A stretch of 64,000 bases of DNA from Brachypodium distachyon (lineage: Eukaryota; Streptophyta; Magnoliopsida; Poales; Poaceae): the NCBI RefSeq assembly GCF_000005505.3, contig NC_016133.3, positions 9,672,001 through 9,736,000 on the forward strand, written 5' to 3'. The stretch's first letter is position 1, and each line of letters begins with the position of its first letter. A model generated the notes under the pieces. That model searched no databases and was not told the origin of the DNA. It saw only the letters and a list, made by a program, of their open reading frames with translations. Shown in pieces: positions 37,521 to 50,006 of the stretch. A program made the translations under genes and the position numbers.

Positions 37521-40500
37521 TCACATTTGTGGTCTTGTCTGGACAACATATATCTTCCCATCCTTCACCACTCCTTCAATGTCCTGTGGAGATCCATAGA
37601 GCTCCTCAATATCATAACCAGTACGAGCAATGCTTGAGAGGATTGAGTTACGGAATTTGCAATCTGTGATGAGGGGATCAGTGGTGTAGTCAAGAACCAC
37701 TTCTTCTTCTTTGTCCATTGGCACACTGTAACAGGAAGAACAACAAATTTGTTAGTTAGCTACAAGTCCCATAGAAATATAAAATGCACAGCTGTGTGTC
37801 ATGAAAGATTTTCAATCACCTGTCATAGAGTCCAGCCCCAGCATAGCCTTCCAAGTCTTCACCATTTGAGTCAGAACGGAAGATGATTGATTTCTTTATG
37901 AAGAGGCCAATTGGCTTGCTTGGGTAACCCAATATCTAGAAGACAATAAGGCGATGAACTCATTATGCCTTCTCAAGGACCACAGTACGGAGAAATGCTA
38001 ATTGCTAATGTCTATTTACCTTTGGAGAGTTAAGATTATCCTTCTTGCATACAAAGCTCATAGCTCGACCAGGAAAGGCTCCCACAAGGGTCTCCCCAAG
38101 CCCTTTAACAACTTCAGCATAGATCTCTGAACACTCCCCAGATGATGGGTTGGTAGTATGTATCACGAAGGCATAGTCTGCACTAACAACTTCTTGCACA
38201 AGAACAGACATGGAAAGGTAGGCATGATCAAGCTTCACTTTGCGAGTGCTCAAGTATGCTCTTTCATTCCATTTTGAGGCCCACACCTGATAGTACATAG
38301 TTTTTCAGTTTCACTTTCGAACTACTAAATGGTTTGGTGTCCACAGTGAATTCTAGCATTAGCTTCTGACCTTTTTAATTGCCATCCATGCTTGCTCCCA
38401 ACGTTGTTCACCTTCATCTCCAGGCCAGGGCATTCCACTACCTTGCATCTTCTCCTTGAGCTCCTTCACCTAATAATAAATAAATTTAACCACTCAGAAA
38501 TCGAAGTAGGGACTTACAAAATAACAGTTGCAAGTAGGATTATGTCAGTGTATTCAGTTACCAGATTAGGAGGAGCTGTCAAATTTAAAATAACATTTCG
38601 GGTTTCATTAAGCGCACTAAAGTCTCCTTGATTGAGCTTGTCCTCTAGGATCTGTACCTGTTGTGCTACTTCCTGCCAATTGAAAGATAGAACCAAAAAT
38701 GCATTGAATATTATCATGTTAATTCAATCAGTATAACAAACCAATATTGTAGGCTAGTGTGGTCTGTTCCACAACCAAGAAAATCTTTTCAGCAGTTGTG
38801 TTAAACGGACTACAGTTTAGAGAAAACCACGATACATATAAGTATTGCTCTGAGAGTTAAGTTTGAGAAGAAGCTATGTGATGCTTATAGAAGGATAATC
38901 TAGCTAGTATCTTGGACTTGTAAGACTAATATTAATCTGCTAATATGAAAATAAGAATTACTAACCTTGTTTATCTTATCAGACAAAACTGTTTCAAAGG
39001 TTCCAAATGGGAGTGCGACTGAAGTTGGGACACTGACCCATGATGGTACCTTTCCGTTGATGTATGCTATATTTCGAGATTTAGCTCCAACCTAATAATG
39101 AAAACCATGAGTTACTTTTTTTTTTAGGTAAACCATGAGTTACTTGAATAATGTTAAGATGCATAATCCGTTGTTAACAGGATAAAAATATGCTCTGTGC
39201 CATGGCCATGTTCTGAAAGTAAAGATGCATAATCCATTTATAAGATAGGATTAGCATAGGAGTAATTACCATTTCATCAGAGAATTCGTCAGCAGATATT
39301 GCATATTTTCCAAGGAACTGCTTCTTTGCTAGTGACAGAGATGGTGCTGATTGGTCATCTGGTGTATTTGGGGAACTTGAATCTAGAAGTTCGCTCTCTG
39401 CGATCTCTCTATTGAATGTGCAGAATGGTAGATAGTAGTCATTTATATATGTATATATAAAGTATGGTTATGAACTTATAAATTATGATGTAATGAACCA
39501 AATGTTACCTGTAGCTTATATCTCCAGCAGCTGGCTTTAGTGAAAGTACTTTTCCTTCATTTTTTCGAAGTTGAGATAATATCTCTGGTTCAAAGCATGT
39601 TGCAAACAATACCTTTAAAGGAAGGGAAATCAATTATTGTCTAGCATATACACCGGGAATTAGAGTTGCGTAGGGTAATACTAGTATTCGAAGGATTTTT
39701 TTTTCCCAGAGAGGATACCTTGCTATTCCTTGCTCGAACTGAGACATGGGACAAGACATCTGGCATATCTGGTGTAAGGACTGCAACCGCACCATCAGGT
39801 ATTTCCTCCTCTCCCTTGACAGATTTTACCACCAAAACTGTGGGTTTGTCATAAGATTGGTGTTGAACAGTGAGCAATTCGTCTACAACGACCACATAAC
39901 CTGCTACTTCAACTGGACTTATGATCTGCCAACTGTTAAAACAGGTCAGATGTTAGCTAGACGGTGATAAATATAAAGGGGAAGTTTCCATAAAGATTGG
40001 AGATCATCATAATAATAATAAAATAATGGACATCATAGCATCAACCAGGAGTTTATGTGTGTAACCTTCCTAGGTTGGCGACATTCCTAAGAACAGGATC
40101 AAGACGATTCAGGAGTAGAGAAAGCGAAGCGGCTGATCCACTACGGATAATTTCCTCTGTAAATATGTCAACCTGTAGATATGGTATTTAACACAAGTGT
40201 GCAGATAGAAAATTAATGAGTAAAATGAAGTATGATTTAAGGAAGCACGCACTGTCCATTTTTCAATTCCAAGTAATGAACCAAGGTATTCTGCTGAAGG
40301 CTGAAGAATTTCATGGTATTCCTCTCCCTTGGTTGCAAGTGCAAGTCTAGTTCTGTCTAGAAATGCTTTTGCATACAATGCCCATTGATTATCAGATTGC
40401 TTAGACATTTGAAGTGCATGGTTCCATCCCTTCAAGAAACAAACAAGAATACGGTCATGTGCAGCAAGACCCAAGAAAAAAATCATTATCCATTTATATG

Positions 40501-43500
40501 ATAAAACATGAGTCTTTTGATCATCAAATAATTATTGTCTTCATTAGATGCACTTTCCTTGTCTTGAAGTGGAAACTATCAAATAACAAAATACAAATTG
40601 GTATCCTATTTTTAGTAAGTAACATTCCAATGTTTTGCTCCAATATAGCAACCATATGGCATCATAAATAAAAACTTTGGGGCAGCACAAGTTCTACTAT
40701 TTGCATGATTATTCTGTGGGTAAGTTTGTACCTTTAAGCAGCATAGGAGATTCTCGTTGTCATCAGTGGACAATGCAAGATTTTCAACAACTAGACTGAT
40801 GAAGTACATGATTTTCTGGATGGCAAAATGATAATGAGACAGTAGGCATTTGAAAGTAACAAAACAAGATCTTGATAAAGGGGAAGAAGCACTCAGATAT
40901 GTTTACTTAACCTCGGGTGCTGCATTGTTCAGTCTTTCATATGACCTTTCAACCGCCGTCCTAACAGTAGAATCAAGAGCTATGTCCAAAAATATGAGAT
41001 CCTTCAATCGGTCCGTTGAGCCAAGGAGTAATGGGCGAAGTTCAGCTCTTGCCTCCAATAAACCCTGTAACATAGCAACTCATATTGGTAAATGTAATGT
41101 GTGTTTTGTTCAATATAAATGGTGCAGTAAGGAAAAGATTGCATCATATATTTGTGAATATTTGATGTGAAAAAGGATTCTTGAAACAGACACAGTAGTG
41201 GTACCTCAACAAGTGATTCCACTGATTGATCCTCAATATGGTTTAGAACAAATTTAAGCAATTCCTGCACGAATAATGAATTTTATTACCAGCTGACATT
41301 CATATCTTATAGATAATCTATTAAAGGAAAGGTTTAGCATAATTACAGGGAATCCAGAGGGCAACCCCTTCACAGGATTCACTTCAACACCAACCATGAA
41401 ACCTTGACTCTGCAAGAGGAAGATAATTGCTATAGCTAACATGAGCATGGTTTTAATAATTTAGGTGATGGATCTTGTTAGATGTTACCTCTGCCGTGTA
41501 CCCTGTACAGGTTCCTATGGCGGATTCTAGATCAGCACCAGAGTGAACAGCCTGTATTTATAAATAGTTCAGTAAAGATCAGGAAAATGATATTTTCATA
41601 AACAGATTTCCTATATGCTTTCTATGCATATATTACTGATGGTATGGAGTTAACCATCCTCTTGATGTTTCTATTCAAGATTCCGTCCTAAGCATATGTT
41701 TCACAATGAAGCTAACCTTGAGGCTTCTCATGTAGTTTGCCAAGTCATGTAGTAGACCCTCCTTCTGCTCATTCTTTAAATTTGGTTCTGAGTGAATGGG
41801 GTGGTCATAGCTTAAGAGTCGTTCCTTTGTTATGCCATTTTTATTTAAAGTATCCCAGTAAACTTTGATGTCAAGGTCACTGTTCATATAGTCGATCAGT
41901 GCCTGCGAAACAGGAAACAGTCACATACCACCAAAGCAGAATTCCTTATGGTTCTAAGAATTTCAAACATGCATGCATTATTACTTGGCAAATCACCACA
42001 TCATCTGGGCTTGTATTATTGTGTAGCTTTTGATGCCATTCTTCCATCATTCCACCCATGCAATTATTGTTTCTCTACAATAAAAACAACTTCTGAAGCA
42101 CCATAAAATAATACTATACCTGTTTCTTGTGTTCTTTCAGATCAGCAAATAGAAGTTGTTGAATAAACTTAAACTTACCTGTATTACTAAAATCTCATCA
42201 CGAATACGTTGACCAACATCACCTTGACCTCCACGGCCAACTGCTGACATTATCATTCTTAGCATCTCTCTGTATTGTGGGTATGTTTTATACAGACTTT
42301 GAAGATTGTTTGTAAACCTATCTTGTGCTTGGCTAATCTCACTGCATATTTGTAAGAAGAAGCAAGTTATCCAAGCTAGTTGAGTATTGTTTGATGTAAA
42401 ATCCAGTACTGATTATTCTGTTGAAGTGCATTATTTCTTTTCCTCTGCAGCGTTGATGAGATGTAAGAATACAGTACATACCGTGGCTTCACATTATAGT
42501 TCTTGTTCCAAACAAGTTGCCTGGTAGCCATGAATCTCATCCAAACAAGTAGTCCAGCAAGACCCAAATGTCCAGCATCTTTTGCTTGTTCAACTAGGTC
42601 AGCTGCTATATTGAATCTATAGAGGAACAACAATAGTTTATTGATGTACCAAAGAACTAGTGTGTTACTAGTCATCTTTTGGCATTTTACCTATGCATAA
42701 GAGATCTTTGGGCATCCTCCTCTAGATCGGCTATTGTTTCCAGCAAACCCTTTGCAGTCCCTTTACTTCCATCACTAGTACCCTTCAGTTGTATAACAAG
42801 TATTGAGATTTGCTAGCAGTAGCATTTATCTAGGAATTGATTGGCTAGCATTGGGGAGAAAATGACATATGGTGGATATCTCAAAGGTAAAGTCACCTCT
42901 GTACTCTTGGCAATTTTCCTGCTAAAATCAAGGTAAAAATCCGAGTTATTATTTTTTATCCATGTTTCGTTGCACCGGAGAACAAAGGGCATCCCCTTAT
43001 AGGCATCATCATCAAGCTGTATCTCCAAAACCTTGGTATCACAAACAAACAAAAAAATGTCATGACATGCAGAAATTATGCCAAGTCAAAACAAATAATA
43101 CAATGATACATCTTAATAAAGCTTACATTGTCTAAAAAAACATCTATATTTACCTGGTAATGCAAACCATCTAATTCAGCATCAGAGAATGAACTCTCAC
43201 ATGCCATTTCAAGCACTGTTGAACCAGGAGGCTGTGTTCCTGGAGGAGGTGCCTGGAAGAAAGAGAGGGAACATCACAGTTTGTTTTGTACTTAATCTTA
43301 CATTGAAACCTGTGATCAATAGTGTTACCTTCCACTCTCCAGCCTTCTTTGCCAGTGCCCAATGAAGAATAAGGGGCTCCATATGATCAGTGGCCAAGTG
43401 AACTTTGATGCTACCTTGTAGATCTGACATCAGTGCCTTCGAAAGAGAGAATTTAGTCTGCATTGTGAAATGAAGCTTGAAGCATCAGATTAAGGTGTAC

Positions 43501-46500
43501 CAATTTAGAATACCAGGATCTCCTTGTCGCCCAGTTTGAAAAGCTTTTTGCAGAGGACTTGGCAACCATGTTTCTCCTGGAAAGACTTTAGGAAAAGATC
43601 AAGAACAGTTGGACTCCTTGGATTAGCAGCTCCTGTTTCCTTATTTATTATATGACTAGATGATGCATGTTTGTTGAGGAGCTGCATGACGTCTCTGTTT
43701 TTGCGGGAGACTCTTTCTGATGAGATCTCATTTGATACTGCAGAAGAATGGTGTTCCTGATGGTGATCTGTCCGTATATGAATTTGGAAATTCTGTCCGT
43801 TATTTTTAAACCTGTGCAATAAAGAAGCAGTAAGGTCGTCTGACATTATGCGCATGGGTGAACATGTAGAACTGCCTGATACACACTAACCATTTGTTTT
43901 GTGCCTCGTCGACGACAACAAACTCGATTGACTGAAGCGCTGGATCGTCTATCTCGATTTTTAGTGTAGAGTTCGAACCAGACTGAAAAAATTGCAAGAC
44001 AAAGTTCTTTCAAAATGTCAATCAATAAATTAATGTAACATTACTTGTTAATAATGTTTGTCTGACTTCTCGAAACATAAATTTCATCTGCATGTGAATT
44101 TCCATTTCTTCTGGTTGTACTCCATTTCTTGTAACATACACTCTTTAACGGCTTCATGTATATTACTCCTCCGTTCCTAAATTCTTGTAGTGATTTTCGT
44201 TCAGATTTGAACTAAAACCATGACAAGAATTTAGGGACAGAGGGAGTATCTTTCTATATAATTTCATGAATATATTTGACTTGTTAGCAAAGACATGAAG
44301 CCAAACTTTGATAAATAACTAACTATTTCAAAAGGAAATTTAATCAAATTTATGGAGAAATGTTTGGATTGTTGTTGTACAAATTGTTGTCGGTATATAA
44401 TTTTAGAAAAAGTTTACATAACCGCTAAGGTTCAGTCACTTGACTACTTAACCCCTTGAGGTTTAGGCTCCTTTTGGTATTGCAGTGGATTTTCACAACC
44501 CATTTGTTTTCAGTTTTTGTCTATTTTATTGTTTAGCTAACCAGCTTTTCACTGATTTTGTGTATATTTTTCACTGTAAAATATAAAATAAGTTCTAGAT
44601 GACACATTTTAGCAATTGAATACTAAAGCTTAGCCTTAAAAAAAAATACTAAAGCTTAAAACCCTATGGCATGTCCCCGAAGTGCATACCCTCTCTCATT
44701 CCAAATACACAGGGTCAACATATAATTTTATGTTAAATTTTGACCAACTATTAGACTAGCAGTATGTTATTGTGACACAGAAGTCATATCATTAGATTTA
44801 TGTTAAACTATTTTCTAATTTTATAAATTTTATACACATGTGTCAAATATAATTTAGCGTAAGTGTTGGCTTCCTATAGTAGGAAGGAGGGATACATGGC
44901 AAGATGTACGGTGGTCTTATCTAAGTGGTCATTTATGGACATTCTTGCATCCATGTGTGCCAAAGAAAATCCATCCAAATATCCTTACGGGGTAACTTAG
45001 ATATTTTCCATAAATTGGAGCGTGTGTTCGATATATGGTTTTTATATTTGAGGGATATATGAGACAGACCCCATAGTCAGATGATGCAACGTCCATTTGG
45101 TATTTTGCAGAACATCGGCCATGGTTCTTCTTGATTTCTTCCAACAATTCTTCTAGCCTTCTAGGAATGAATTGAAGTCATCATGTACGTTGGAAATTAT
45201 ACTATACAATTTGGTTGTTATTATAGTTAATTATGCTAATCCTATCGGCTTCTACATCGATTTTAGTTGATTAATTGGTCAACTGTCTATCTACCTTTTG
45301 TCCATCAAGTTGCAAACATACCCATTTTTCCTTAGAACATGTGAGATGGACTTGTCTTGGAGTGTGGTATGATTTTTTTTTTGGTCTCTTGTTGTTATCC
45401 CGACGAGTCCTGGAGTGCCGTATGATTATTTTGGTCTCTTGTTATTATTTTGGTAGATTGGTTTCTAGAAATGGGTTTTTGGTAGATGACTGAGATGTTG
45501 GTTGTCGCGATGCCAAGAGATGGCCCCAGTTTTCTTTCTTTCTTTTGCTTGGCATTTTTGTAATAAAAAAGATTATTTCTATGCACCAAGGATACAACTG
45601 CTCGGAGGGTCACCCTTCCTTTTCGAAAAAAAAGTATGTGAGATGAAAACGAGAGGATAACAACTGGATAAGCGTACTCACACAAAAAAAAACTGGATAA
45701 GACATCATTGTAATAATCTTTGATGATCATTTTGCGTGCTAATCTTAAGATAAGCTGGTACGACACATGCATGTCAACAAGCACAAACTAAACGCAAGTC
45801 TTGTAATTTATTTTTCCAACTTATAAGTAGATTTATCTATTTACTCCTCTATTGTATCCATTTGTCGGGTCGGTAAACATTCAATTTGCAAACACTTCGT
45901 ATATTTGGAAATTGGCTATAGAATGGGTCATTAGACGATTTAACGCTTAATTTCTTGTTGGGGTGTGTTTTATGTTGGTCTATGAGTAATCGTCCTAATG
46001 ACGTCGTTTTTAACAAAAAGAGATTCAGGTTTCTTGCGGTTCGTCCATGCGGCTACCCACGGGATCCATGCTTGGTGCAGCGCGGGATACTCTGGTTTCT
46101 GTGTGCATTCACTGTAGACGGTATAGCATGTGATTTTTTTTATGGCTTGATATTTATTGCCAGGTAGAAATAGGATCGGTGATGCACGACATGTAATGTT
46201 CAATGTCTCTTGCTCGCTCTATTGAGAATTGTACTCTCTCGATACTATATATTTGAACTAAAACAACGACAAGAATTTAGTATCGGAGAGAGTACCTATT
46301 AAACTTTAATAAGATGTCTGCGTGCATTGGTTGATGTTGAGGGCTAGGGACATGTCCCATTTTTCAAGGAAAAAAAGCTCTTGTCATTTTTAATTACAAG
46401 TACTTAATAAACCCTTAAAGCAGAGGCAACACGTAATCATCGTGTTGCTTGACTTGACATTGTAATTTTCTTTATGCAAACGGGATGTTTTTTTTTCAAA

Positions 46501-47435
46501 TTTACTGTCGGGCCTGAACTTTTTGTATGAACTCTGTGTTAATTTGTAGAGCATAGTGTACCTGAAGGGTTTTGGCAGCTCCGATGTGCATCGATCGGCA
46601 GAAAGTCCTACGCGTACTAAGGTTTTCTTTTCTTCCATATTTGGTAGAAAAGCTAATCTTCTTTTTTGACACACCGGGAGCTAGCTAGGAAAGCTAACGT
46701 TAAGAATTATGTGTTAAGGGGAAGCTAGCTAATGTTAAGAATTAACTAAACACAGGAAAAATGGAATACGAAATGGCACACAGCCGAATATAGGCCCTAG
46801 AGCACGCACGCTTTTGAAGGGGGTCCTGAGAGCGGCGTTGTCGATCGTCCTTGTCCCCTCCGGTGTCCGGGACGGCAGCACCCATTCCCTGCATATACAC
46901 CAAGTATCCATATATATAAGCAACCGGAGTACTCCGGTATTTAAGCAAATTTGAGACAAGTATAATACCGGTCGGAGTGAGTAGCATTATTTAAGCGACG
47001 AGTGCATATGTGCATACGTACCTTCTCCCGGGCTGTAGTGCACCCCAGTGAAGAGCGAGCGAGGCGCCACTGGTGTTGGTCGCCACGAGCTCGACCACCA
47101 CCGAGCCCCCGGCAGGATTCGCGGTCACCTGGAGTTCAGAGTTGGAATCCAAGCCAAACCTCCCACCATTCTGCACAGGCTCGAAAACAAAGTTGAAGGA
47201 AGATGGAAATGAGAAGTACAGCGCTTAGCACAAACAGAACATGCATGCAATGCGTGTTGCCTACTTGGGAGAAGACGGGGCCCAAACGTCGGCGGTGTCG
47301 GGAAGACACCGTGGCGTGCAGCCCGCGGCCGCCGGTCCCGAAGCGCGTCGGGACCCGCGTCCGCCGCGGCCCGCCGACGGCCGGCGCGTGGACGCCGACG
47401 GCCGGCGTCGCTGTAGCTGCCAAGGATCCAGCCAT
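37521..47435 (-). CDS. GWD2: Alpha-glucan water dikinase, GWD2-like
   Basis: Twenty-nine minus-strand exons, from 47435-47265, 47170-47022, 46888-46810, 43982-43891 and 43811-43514 through to 37935-37820 and 37725-37521, encode 1301 aa ending VVQTRPQM. GWD enzymes use ATP to phosphorylate starch glucosyl C6 via a phosphohistidine. Two CBM45-like starch-binding regions lie at about 65-190 and 270-385 (LHWGAL, LHWALAKKAGEWKAPPPG and NNGQNFQIHI are diagnostic). The catalytic His is about 904 in DVLSHVSVRARN. The PPDK-like nucleotide-binding domain (about 960-1301) includes FRSDSNGEDLEGYAGAGLYDS. Plastidic GWD1 is usually about 100-150 aa longer, so GWD2 fits better. However, the first 57 residues (MAGSLAATATPAVGV start, Arg-rich, nearly acid-free) look like a plastid transit peptide, which GWD2 of Arabidopsis lacks. 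Intron 3 is 2.8 kb and holds MITEs. No broken exon was found. Confidence 0.93.
44164..44248. mobile_element. Short Stowaway MITE in GWD intron 3
   Basis: The 85-bp element starts TACTCCTCCGTTCCTAAATT and ends AATTTAGGGACAGAGGGAGTA. It shares the inner phrase ACTAAAACCATGACAAGAAT with the elements at 20259 and 46232. Confidence 0.85.
46232..46294. mobile_element. Short Stowaway MITE in GWD intron 3
   Basis: The 63-bp element starts TACTCTCTCGATACTATATA and ends AGTATCGGAGAGAGTA. The centre, ACTAAAACAACGACAAGAAT, is shared with the 20259 and 44164 copies. It is internally shorter than the 44164 copy. Confidence 0.8.
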
Positions 47436-47859
47436 TGCACCTGGCCACTAGCTACACCGATCAGCAACCCGATGGATACACTCTCCTGTAGTATGTGTTA
47501 TTGTTTATTTGTTCGATCTCTCTCTTATTCCTAAGCTTCAGCGATCATTCCAATTCAAAGCGAGAGCGAAGATGAAACAAGCTTAGAAGGAAACCAGTTT
47601 GGGGCGTAGACGAAAAAAGGAGGAGGAGGAGAGGCCAAGAGGAACATGCGGAGGGTTGTCGGCCAAGAAATGGCAATGGCCTTTTTGGCTTTCATTTGAC
47701 CTTTTCTGATGCCTTGTTTGAGCATAAAAATTGCGGGTTAGTGAGATATTTTCTTGAAGTGACTTGACAAAAAAAATTTACGTGACTCGGCGGCGGCTGT
47801 ATACATGACAGCCATTAAATCCAATGATGCAACTGTCGGTAAACCCAGCACCTGCGTCG

Positions 47860-49060
47860 CTCTCGGGGGCGGCTCGGGCGAAACCCTAGCCCCCCCGCCC
47901 ACCCAGGTCCTCCTCTCCCCTCGCCGTCACCGGAGGAAGCCGGCGGGCTAAGCCCATCTGACGGACGGCGGCGGCGGGGCTCTCTCCCGGTGCTGTGGCG
48001 ACAGATCTCGAGGTGCGCGGCGGTTTGCTCCGGCGGCGGCGGGCGGCGCGGCGCTGGCGTGCTTTGGCGGCAGTTGGTGGCGCGGCACGAGGCGGCGGAT
48101 GGGCGCAAAGGGCTGGCGTGCGCGGTCGCCGGCGGCGGGGGCGGCTCTTTCGGCGGCCCAGCGCCGCGACGGCAGATGGTGAGGCCGGGCGCCGCTGCTG
48201 CCCATTGTGGCTGCTGTCGGGCGTGCTTGCAGCGGCGGCGGCCGGTGGCAGGAAGACATTGCGGTGGCGCCCAGGTGGGCCTCTTCTTGGTTTGGGCCGA
48301 TGAGGGCCAGATCTAGTCCGGATGGGTCCGTTGTGGCTGGTGGCGGCTTCGCGTCGCTGCGGTGGCTGGTGACGTCGCTCTCCGAACAGCGGCGATGGGC
48401 TTGGTGGGCTGCAGCAGCGACTGGTCGGCCTCGGCTCCTTCGTTGTTGCTTGCAGTTTGGTGGCTGGCCGGTATTTGGGTGGTGGAAGGTGCATCAACAT
48501 CGTGCGGAAGCTTTCTCTGGTCGCAAGCCAGAGCCAGCAACGGCGACGCCTGCGGGCGCCGTTTCCTTCTTGAAGATGTTGTTGTGATGTGGTGTTTCTT
48601 CGCTTATCCTGTGGGTCGTGCTCCGAGGGAAACCTCAGGTTCAGTCGTGGACCAAACGATGATGACGCCCCGCGCCGTTCCCCTCCTTGGAGGCATTGTC
48701 TTTGGAGCCGACGCCGGCTGGAGGGAGTTGTGGTTGCTGGTTGTGCCGTCTGGGTGTCCGTTAGCGGCTTTTGTGGCAGCAACGACGGTGTTGAGTAGAA
48801 GTTGGGCTGCGGCGATGGTTTTGTTAGTCGGTCTTCCGACGTGTCCGTTGGCTTTCCAAGTTTGGTTTTGCTTCGTTGTTGGGGAGTCAGGTGCGAGGTG
48901 CTCCGATCTCTGGGATTGTTGTTCGGCGCAAGCCTTGCATATTGCTCCTCAGAAGCTCAGCATCATAATCAGCGTCTTTTGTTCGCTAGCGAGGGTGGCT
49001 GGTTGTTTGGCATGGGCCGATGTGAGCTTGCGTACCTGCTGAGAACTTCAACATAGTCTC
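47860..49060 (+). mobile_element. GC-rich repeat-like block, possibly retroelement-derived
   Basis: The block begins around a GAAACCCTAGCCCCCCCG phrase, continues as GGCGGCGG/GGTGGC-rich sequence for about 700 bases, becomes T-rich and ends near TATTTAAAAAATCAAAATG. Long open frames occur on both strands but encode only Arg/Pro/Ala or Gly/Trp-rich text with no family signature, as expected of GC-biased non-coding DNA. The layout recalls the 5' regions of repetitive, possibly LINE-like or LTR-derived, units that I remember from other grass genomes. No reverse transcriptase, terminal repeat or target duplication was seen, so the class is a guess. Confidence 0.35.
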
Positions 49061-49139
49061 TCTCCCATCACTCGCATGCATATTTGTGACTGTCTTACCT
49101 CGTTGTATGTGCATCAAGTTATTTAAAAAATCAAAATGC

Positions 49140-49368
49140 TACTCCCTCTGTTCCTAGTTAATTGGCCGGCCTTTTTGCAAAGAAACCCTTGTAAATGTCC
49201 GAAATAAACCTCCAGTCCACATCTTCAATTAAACGTGGACTGCCCGTTAATTTCGAAAATTTAAGGGGGGGTTTCGCAAGTTCCAGTAGAACATGGACTG
49301 CAGATTTATTTCGGAAAGGTTTTTTTTGCAAAAAGACCGACACCAATTAATTAGGAACGGAGGGAGTA
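49140..49368. mobile_element. Stowaway MITE with long arms
   Basis: The 229-bp element starts TACTCCCTCTGTTCCTAGTT and ends TTAGGAACGGAGGGAGTA. Inner arm phrases (TGCAAAGAAACC, GGACTGC and AATTAATTAGG-type) are found in inverted order, so nearly the whole element can pair. It lies about 80 bases beyond the GC-rich block. Confidence 0.85.
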
Positions 49369-50006
49369 TGGCTGTCAAATCGGGCATTAGAATTTTGATC
49401 TGTTTTCTTTTTAAATTGCTGTTACTCCCACCACTGCTTTTAAGAATTTTTTATACACATGTGTGATTAAGAGACGCCTTAGTTTCCAAAGTCGTACTAA
49501 TATTCTCATGATCCCATCGTGTCAAACTATAAATTTGGGTTGTGATACTTCCCATCAAAGATTTCAGAATCCCCTACATTTGTGGGTTATCAATCAACAC
49601 CTGGCCTTGCAATTGAGTACCTCCACTTGCAAACTCTTTACATTATGGAATTAAAGTGGGCAAGATTTGCGAACCAAATCCACAAAGGAAAATATTGTGT
49701 TTAACTTGCAAAGTCATAGCTCCATAAATCAAAATACCAACTCAATGAGTGAATTATATAGCAAAATAACTCCAAATTGTCTAAATTTTTGCATATGCCT
49801 TTCGAATAATTTGTAAAAAAAACATCAAAGCCAGTTGGAGGGATTTTCAACATGGTTAGCACTGTTAGCTTGCAATTAGCACAAGAAAAGAATAAAAATG
49901 GAAAATTTAAATCCTAGTCGCTTTTCATGAAAGATCAATATGACAAAGACATACTACTACCTCCGACCCATATTATTTGTCTCTAATTTGCCCAAATATG
50001 GATGTA

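Larger units (their letters stand above)
43983..46809. other. Long intron 3 of the glucan dikinase
   Basis: This is the largest intron in the window and separates the two halves of the first starch-binding region. The junction is exact: TTCAAAAGC/GTGCGT at the donor and TTTTTTCAG/TCTGG at the acceptor, in frame. It contains two short Stowaway elements (44164 and 46232) and otherwise AT-rich sequence without recognisable coding content. Confidence 0.8.

Noticed and set aside
47886..48782. Minus-strand open frame of 298 codons
   Set aside because: The product is Arg/Pro/Ser text without any domain, and it overlaps equally open frames on the other strand; this is what GC-rich non-coding repeat DNA produces.
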